This document shows, piece after piece, positions 57,836-64,000 of a DNA stretch of 64,000 nt. The notes beneath the pieces were generated by a model. It was not told where the DNA came from and ran no database searches. It saw nothing but the letters and a program-made list of their open reading frames with translations. Numbering within the stretch: the stretch's first letter is position 1; each line of letters begins with the position of its first letter. This stretch comes from Lolium rigidum (taxonomy: Eukaryota > Streptophyta > Magnoliopsida > Poales > Poaceae), in contig NC_061510.1 of NCBI RefSeq assembly GCF_022539505.1, forward strand, positions 95,372,292-95,436,291, read 5' to 3'. The position numbers and the translations under genes are program-made.

Positions 57836-58850
57836 TTTAATCATTTCTACCACTATGACCAACGTGAATCTCAAATTTACCATTTTACCTGCCATGTCCA
57901 CCATTAGTTTATAATCAGTTTTGCCACTATGACCGACTCGAATATCAATTTTGCCAATTGAAGCCTCAAATTTGCCACTGCTCCTTTGCAACACTCGTCG
58001 GTTTTGCCATTCTGCCATCTCCACTGTTAGTTTATAACCAATTTTACCATTCCAGGTTTTCCAAACATTTCTCTTTATTCTATATCTAACTAATTGGTGG
58101 GACTTATATGTAATCACTTTTAACAAATCCAAAGCAGTAGTTCCCACGCCAAGGTGTCCCCAGTTGCCCAGAAAATGACACACCATGGTGTCCTCGGTGG
58201 TAATTTCCTCCACCTACCAACGTGGAACAACAATGGGAAAGAGGCCGCATCTACCCACCGACATGAGGGTGAAGCGAGAGATGAGCAAATTGAAGAAGCA
58301 ACCCATCGCTCCTTAATTAGTTGTTGCAAGTCCTTCATCAAGATTTTTCTTGCATAACTCCTTTCAATTGTTATCAGAATTTGAGTCATGCCATTAGTCA
58401 GTATTTTACAAGGGTAGAAATAGATATTGTGCTAGCATTCTTATTGGCTACAAGGGTAGCAATAGATATTGTGCTAGCATTTTCATTGGTGTTCTCTTAC
58501 TCGTCAAATTTAGACTAAATTAATTCATGCATACAAACTAAATAGTATGTATGCCAAGTGTAGAAATTTGTGGAGACATGCCTTTGTAGAAAGAACATTA
58601 TCATGCTCTTTGTTTGTAATTCTAAATGTTGAATGCTTGCCCCTTTGACATATTAAATGCATTTCCATCTCCCTCCACTCTTCAGATGGAAAAATTGATT
58701 ATAGACTAATAGTGGAGATGATAAAATGGCAAATTGAGGAGTGTTTTAGCTGAGCAATGGCAAGATTGAGGTTTCCGTCGGTCAAATGGCAAATCTGATA
58801 TTCACGTTGGTCATAGTGGTAGGAATGATAAAAAAAACTCTTATTTTATT
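57836..58850. mobile_element. Foldback / MULE-like element with long inverted ends
   Basis: The left arm reads TTCTACCACTATGACCAACG TGAATCTC... and the right arm, reverse complemented, reads TTCCTACCACTATGACCAAC GTGAATATC.... The arms remain similar for roughly 180 bp or more with internal substitutions, both rich in TTTGCCA motifs. The left flank TTATTTAT and right flank TTATTTTAT could be a degraded 8-9 bp duplication. No transposase is visible. Long terminal inverted repeats favour a Mutator-like or foldback type. Confidence 0.6.
58407..58492 (+). repeat. Two-copy tandem duplication of about 38 bp
   Basis: AAGGGTAG(A/C)AATAGATATTG, then TGCTAGCATT and CATTGG or TATTGG, occurs twice in a row inside the foldback element. 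Confidence 0.8.
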
Positions 58851-59592
58851 TGTAAAGTTATTTCAAGAAGCGTTTATTGGTCGTGGTTGTGCTTTAAATA
58901 TTGATAATCTACTATTTTGGTACGATTATCCATCCCGTGTTAACAAAATTCTGTCAAAAACAATCAATCACGGTGCTCACAAACCTACTCTCCTACACTA
59001 AAAATCTGTAACACCGCATCAAAACCCGATTAAACTGTGAACAGATGGGTCGCTAATGTTGCGCTGTGCAACAACTTTAGGCAGTCAGCTCGGCGAGAAG
59101 CATGCTATCTGTCTAGTTTGATGGTAACCCAGCTCGGCGAGAAGTGGTCTATTATATTTTTGCAATGATCTTTCTAGAATCAGAGGGGGAACACCTCTCC
59201 AGTTCCATTTCTTTCAAAATGAAACCAAGTCTCCAGTACAGGGAACCAAAGCTACAAAAGACCAGCAAGGTTTTACCAGAGCCATACTTCTACCAGGCCA
59301 GGTCTAGGAGGCGCCCCGCGGGCACAACACCGATAAACAGCACTTTTACAATCAGCACTCGAAAAACTGAACCACAACTAAATTAAAACCAAACATCTTG
59401 CGCCAAACTAATAAAGCCTATTCTCTCACCAAACTAATTGTATTTTTGCAATGATGGGATCATCGAATCTTAAGGCCGGAGCCTGCACTTTGATCAATAT
59501 CCGCATAGAGGAGCGACTTCTGTAAAACATAACAGTCAGGAGGCATTGTACGAATGCATATTTTCTTGAGAGGAAGATCAGATAAGCTTCAA
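58851..59592. other. Spacer without recognised features
   Basis: No sustained ORF. CAGCTCGGCGAGAAG occurs twice at about 59086 and 59132. This is the downstream flank of the COMT gene. Confidence 0.45.
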
Positions 59593-59598
59593 TTTATT
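59593..59598 (-). terminator. Polyadenylation signal of COMT
   Basis: AATAAA on the minus strand, about 245 bp after the COMT stop codon, at a typical distance for a plant 3' UTR. Confidence 0.5.
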
Positions 59599-59844
59599 GT
59601 ATTCAACAAAGGGGATAAATCATCTCATTACATCACATACAACATACTGTATGCAACCTTTTCGGAACAGCGTTACTAATGGTACATTCCGAGCAGATCG
59701 ACGACAGCCATCAGAATTCGGAATAGATTCAGAGCATGAGAAAATTATGGAAAACAGAGGAAATACAAAGTAAAGGGTACACATCCAGATTGACCGAAGG
59801 AGCAGCAGCAGCATCCAGCAAGATCGAAGACCCATGATTCTCGT

Positions 59845-61516
59845 CTACTTGGTGAACTCGATGGCCCAGGCGTTGGCGTAGATGTATGTGGACTTGAAGC
59901 CGGCGAAGCCAGCTCCCCTGGCGAGCGCCTCGTACTCCCTCTCGTACCTCTCCCTGCCACCGGGGTTGTGCGCGAGCATGATCATGTCGACGTGGAACAC
60001 CCCCTGCGAGCTGGGCTTGGCCTCCGGGTGCACGGGCAGGATGCACTCCACCAGCACCACCTTGCCGTTCGCTGGCAGCGCGTCGTAGCAGTTCTTGAGC
60101 AGCGTGGCGCAATGCTGGTCGCTCCAGTCGTGGAGGATCCACTTCATCAGGATGGCGTCGCCCGAGGGCACCTTCTTGAACATGTCGCCGCCGACGTGGG
60201 TGACGCCCGGGAACGGCGGCGCCTCGGAGATGACGTGGGGGAGATCGAAGTTGATCCCCTTGATGGTGGGGTAGTGTGCGGTGATGGCGGCCACGGTGGC
60301 GCCGACGCCGCCGCCGACATCGACGAGGGTGCCGAGGCCCTGGAAGCCGTCGTAGAGCTGGAGGAGCTTCTTGGTGATGATGATGGAATTGTTCTTCATC
60401 GCTTCGTTGAACACGCGGTTGAAGCGCGGGTCTGTGCCGTGGTACTCGAACGCCGACATGCCGTACGCCTTGTTGAACGGGATGCCGCCGTCAAGGACCG
60501 CGTCCTTCAGGTAGTACCTGAGGATTGATTCGGAGAACATATTTTATTCCCACGAACTACTACCTCCGTTCCAAGGCGAACTTTGACCATAAAAATTGAG
60601 CAACAAAATCTTGGTTATATTATATCTAATTAGTATCGTTGGATTCGTATTGAAAAACACTTTCTAATGATATTAATTTCATACAAATAGTCTTTATATA
60701 TTTGAACTAATTCTTAGTGAAACGAAAAGCACGTAAAACGAGGACGCCTTATTCCTTGAATCGGAGGTAGTAGTATATATCATCGTGTGAATAACGATAG
60801 CAGTAGAAACTGAGGTTGGATAGATTTCTCGCGAAGAAAATCTGCTTTTCTTTTCAAGAATACGGAAAGTTGCTTCTTATTGGTCCAGATTCTATTTTAG
60901 CTCGGCTCGTCGTCGATACTCCCAATGACGCTGAAGAACACCATCGAGTACTAGATAAACTACTGTACTAAACTCCCGGAGTACTATTGAAGCTCAATTT
61001 GGCAAAGAAAAATCAGCTATGATGTATGTGTGGACCCACACGCCAGCGACAGGAAATTAATGGGCAAGGTACGAAGCGGAACGATGTACAGGAGTAACTA
61101 ACTCACCAGCTCTCCATAAGGACCTTGTCCTGGTTCATGAGCGCGAGCGCCGCCATGGAGACGCCGTCCTCGTTGGGGGTGAGGAACTTGCACACCGGCG
61201 CGGCGCCGTACCGCCGGGAGAGGCGGCCGTCCGTACCCTCCTCCACAAGGCACGACACTACGTTGTACGACGCCAGCAGCCGGAGCATGCGGTCCACCAT
61301 GTCTGGTGCTTCCGGGTTCGCCGCGCACGGGAGCTTTGCGGCCACCTCGGTGGGGGTCAGCGACTTCCCGCCGGCGGCCATGAGGGTCTCCAGGAGGCCA
61401 AGCTCGATGGTGTTCTTCAGCGTCATTGGGAGGATCGACGACGAGCCGAGCTGGAGGGCGTACATGCACGCCTCCTCGTCGGCGGACGCGGCAATTTCGG
61501 CTGCGGTGGAGCCCAT
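59845..61516 (-). CDS. COMT: Caffeic acid O-methyltransferase (COMT), two exons
   Basis: Exon 1 is 61516-61107 and exon 2 is 60517-59845. The 589-bp intron has GTGAGT and CAG borders and splits codon 137 (Trp). The product is 360 residues, the usual grass COMT length, starting [20 protein letters not shown]. Domains seen: an N-terminal dimerisation domain ([37 protein letters not shown]), the SAM-binding glycine motif [15 protein letters not shown] at about 201-215, DLPHVI, GGDMF, the catalytic His266 in [11 protein letters not shown], and ENECILP-like [10 protein letters not shown]. The enzyme methylates caffeic/5-hydroxyconiferyl-type phenolics in cytosolic lignin biosynthesis (S-unit formation). 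No frameshift or missing key residue is seen. It is the only clearly functional host gene here. Confidence 0.95.
60560..60770. mobile_element. Stowaway-type MITE in the COMT intron
   Basis: 211 bp between TA dinucleotides (60558-60559 and 60771-60772). The ends CTACCTCCGTTCCAAGG and CCTTGAATCGGAGGTAG are inverted. It lies 42 bp from the 3' splice site, so it fills over a third of the intron. Confidence 0.85.
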
Positions 61517-61636
61517 CTCTGCCTGCGTCTGCTTCTCCTGGGCCGAGAGACGCTGGTGTGCTGCTGGGTGTTTTTGGTAGTATGAGCGAGAGACCCGAGC
61601 AATCAGGTGTACATTGGAGGAAGGGTGAGAAGGGGC

Positions 61637-61645
61637 TATATATAT
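61637..61645 (-). promoter_or_regulatory. COMT TATA box
   Basis: TATATATAG in the minus orientation, about 120 bp upstream of the start codon. It predicts transcription start near 61610. Confidence 0.7.
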
Positions 61646-61661
61646 GGGGCTTTCTCCCTTC

Positions 61662-61683
61662 ACCTACCACACACACTACCTAC
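61662..61683 (-). promoter_or_regulatory. AC-type (MYB-binding) elements of COMT
   Basis: ACCTACC at 61662-61668 (an AC-I element) and a related CTACCTAC at 61676-61683 lie just upstream of the TATA box. AC elements bind lignin-pathway R2R3-MYB factors, consistent with co-regulation with other phenylpropanoid genes. Confidence 0.6.
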
Positions 61684-61769
61684 TGTTTTTGTCCTGGCGA
61701 ACTCCGGGGATCGGCCGACTATAGCTACAGCCGGTTATGGCACAAAAATTTAGGTTAATGGTACAATTA

Positions 61770-62487
61770 TTTTCTGAATGAAATAATTTTACCTGTATTG
61801 CGGAGAGAGGCCAGCCCGCGATGGTCATCAGAGCGGTCGCGAGGTGGCAGGCGGCGAGCACTCTCAAGGGTTCCTTCTTCGAGGGCGGGGAGGGGAGGGG
61901 GCAATGCGCTTTCTCCTTGGCGCAGAATGGTCCCTGGCATCCCTAGGATAGCAGGGGCCCGCACCATCGAACGGGAGACGGTCAGTCCTCCTTGGAAACG
62001 AAGGGCACCCACGAAGTGCGCCAACCTTGGCAGCCACGCATTGGCTCGCGAGTTGTCTCCCACTGCCTCCAGTTGAAACTCAAGCTTGGTTTCCACAGTG
62101 AGAGGTTGGTGGGATTGTGGGTCCCGAGGCGAGTCGGAACGGGATGTTGGCTACCAGCAGCTCCCCGGGGTCCACTATCCTCCTCACGGTTTCGCGTTTG
62201 CGGTCTGTAGACAGAAGGTGACCGCTGCAAGGGGGGTCACCACCCTCTCACGCATGCGCGTCTGTGGTGCACACGCGCTCGTTCGAATGCCGTGTGGCCA
62301 TCAACGAATTGTCTGGTGGGGCTTCTCCCACTAACGCCTCGGCCAGGTGAGTCTTTTTGTTTGAGGACGTGAGGAACTTGCGCTCGGCCCACCGCTGGGT
62401 GGCCCTATCACCAGCAGTGGATCTTGTCATGCCTTGGGCAGCTCCTTCTGAGCCCCTTGGCATGACGTCGGCCGTCGATGGTGAGAG
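61770..62487. other. GC-rich segment upstream of COMT
   Basis: Gene-like base composition with several overlapping ORFs under 120 codons on both strands, none convincing. It may be a captured gene fragment or the far promoter of COMT. Confidence 0.3.
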
Positions 62488-64000
62488 TGTTCATGATTCC
62501 AAATTGCAGGCATTTTATCTTATAGTTTCGCACTAGTTACATTAGGATTTTCGTATTTTATTGCGCTTGCGCGCACTTTTCTTTGCTTGTTTCTCCAGGG
62601 TCCCGAGATCTTAAGGAGCGATGGAAATGCCTTTTAAAGCTATTAACTTTGAAGAATAAACCGTCAAACTGAAGCTGCAGAAGTGCTCTGAAGGTGAAAA
62701 GCCATCAGAGATACAAGCGTCAAGGACTTTAATGAGCAACGATACGGACACAACCCACCCGTATCGGGTCTCGGCGCAGCCGCCTCATCAAATACCTTCT
62801 CCCCTGAAGACGGATCAGAGATCCAACACACAGAGACACCAGAACTCCCTAAAGCTCGACCTTTGGGAGGGATCCGGAGAGGAAACTAGCAAAGGGTATC
62901 GATCCGGAAAATCACAAGGATCCTTGGAGGCTCAAGCATCCTCTTCATCATCACCACCGTCGTCATTAACATCTACAACCATTACCTCCATTCTTGTTGT
63001 AATCCCTAGATCTCATTACGGATTTGCACTTTCATCTATCCATTTGTGTACCATGCATATTATTATGATAATTTTGATTACCTCCATGAGTGATTAGTTT
63101 GCCTTCTTCTTGGGGAGATGGAGAAACCCTAGCAACATTAGGATATGAAATAAAGATGATTCATTCCTTAATTTATAATTGTATGTCTTAGTTGTCTCTC
63201 TTGATCTTGTGTGAACGAGATTTGCATATGGGACGAGAGAGGGAACTACTCTTGGGTAGAGGGTGTTGCTGATGGTGCTAAGTAAGATGCCGCATCAGAT
63301 CTTCATTTTACCTATCCAAGGGGGTATGAGGAGACTCACTGAACCTATCCATAACCATGGGGAAACCCTTAGTTATAGTCGCATCGAAGTGGCTGACTAT
63401 CAATCGCTATGGTGGTTGTGAGGGATGACAACTGATGGTTGATCCGTTGTCATCCAGTTATGGAGCTGCAGCCCATGCATACCCACGAAGGAAGGAATAT
63501 ATTATCCTAATTATGATTAATACCTTGTTAGTGGTGCACCCACACTTCCGTGAGAACTCTTTAGCCTATTTTAGTTTCATCTAAAAGCCTTTATAATCAA
63601 CCCCCTAGGTTGGAATCTCTAGTCTCTAGCATTTCAATTTACTCAAATACAAACACTTTCAAAAGCATTCTTACTTGCAATAGTAGGCTTCACATAAATA
63701 TACTTTAATAATGGTAATTAGGAGCATTAAGACCTTCTGCAATCTACCTTTCCGCGGTTCGATACTCTTACTTCGAAATTAGCTACAAATGAATTGTACA
63801 CTTGCAGCCATCAAACTATTTTCTAGCATTGTTGCTGGGGAGCTAAGTGATTTTGGTATTTGTTTCTAATTATCTTAATTTATTATTGTTATACTAAAGT
63901 TGTTCGCTAGTTTAGGTAAACCACCATGACTGGGTTGGGTCTTATGAACCAGCTCAACGCTTCCACCAACGTTGGGGATTTCAACATTGCCATCATAAAG
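62488..64000 (+). mobile_element. 5' end of another gypsy element, runs off the window
   Basis: An LTR-like end (GTACACTTGCAGCCATCA at 63796-63813) is followed by a diverged tRNA-Asp-type primer site (TAGCATTGTTGCTGGGGA, 63824-63841) and a gag-like start. The left LTR edge is uncertain; TGTTCATGATTCC at 62488 is a candidate, giving an LTR of about 1.3 kb. The rest lies right of the window. Confidence 0.55.
63926..64000 (+). CDS. Start of gag of the right-edge gypsy element
   Basis: ATG at 63926 after ACC, open to the window end, reading MTGLGLMNQLNASTNV. Its position about 85 bp after the primer site suggests gag. Too short to classify. Confidence 0.4.
   Translation, partial: MTGLGLMNQLNASTNVGDFNIAIIK

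Noticed and set aside
59968..60528. 186-residue plus-strand ORF
   Set aside because: It is the exact antisense of COMT exon 2. High GC at third positions leaves the opposite strand open.
1..64000. tRNA or rRNA genes
   Set aside because: No cloverleaf-like gene was noticed; the only tRNA-related sequences are short primer binding sites complementary to tRNA-Asp.

Overview
The window is plant nuclear DNA, most likely from a pooid grass (the wheat, ryegrass, oat group). The case rests on a grass-type COMT gene, nested Gypsy LTR retrotransposons with long grass-type LTRs, Stowaway MITEs and TA-rich spacers. There are no bacterial-style operons. The species cannot be fixed from sequence alone. 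Family names given below (Sabrina-like, Grande/RIRE2-like) come from memory of sequence patterns and were not searched.

Layout. 1-8185: the possible last exon and 3' flank of an unknown gene, hit by a short non-LTR retroposon (693-8049, 11-bp target duplication) that was itself hit by a 6.1-kb solo LTR (1626-7729, duplication GGTGT). 8186-8525: a MITE. 8997-~12950: a right-truncated, Sabrina/Athila-like gypsy copy. 12957-21589: a host exon split by a complete gag-only element of the same family in minus orientation (13120-21462, duplication CGCGT). 21707-28486: two Stowaway-type MITEs, an unknown gene with a three-unit tryptophan-containing repeat, a 42-bp minisatellite, an F-box/DUF295 pseudogene, a second minisatellite and one terminus of a CACTA transposon. 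28487-56135: an acidic, proline-rich coding remnant split by a second 6.1-kb LTR unit (28696-55842). That unit was hit by a deletion-derivative Sabrina-like element (32317-40395, duplication GGATG), which carries a 1.16-kb solo LTR (32938-34098, duplication GTGGT). It was also hit by a 13-kb Tat-lineage gypsy (42289-55266, duplication CATAG) with gag, protease, RT, two RNase H domains, integrase and an antisense multi-exon ORF. 56136-59590: mostly spacer with one MITE, one foldback element and a small duplication. 59593-61683: the one clearly intact gene, COMT, on the minus strand, with a MITE in its intron and MYB-type AC elements next to its TATA box. 62488-64000: the 5' end of another gypsy element that leaves the window.

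The TEs show nesting up to four levels deep, and five insertions keep perfect 5-bp duplications, so the order of events can be read directly. COMT acts in lignin monomer methylation and has no functional link to its TE neighbours.

The most consequential observation may be technical. LTR pairs that should be near-identical, and the reading frames of the youngest elements, differ mainly at CAG/CTG-type sites (CAG versus CGAG, CAAG, CGG; CTG versus CTCGG, CGG). These are CHG methylation contexts, so many apparent frameshifts in the TEs may be consensus errors rather than mutations.
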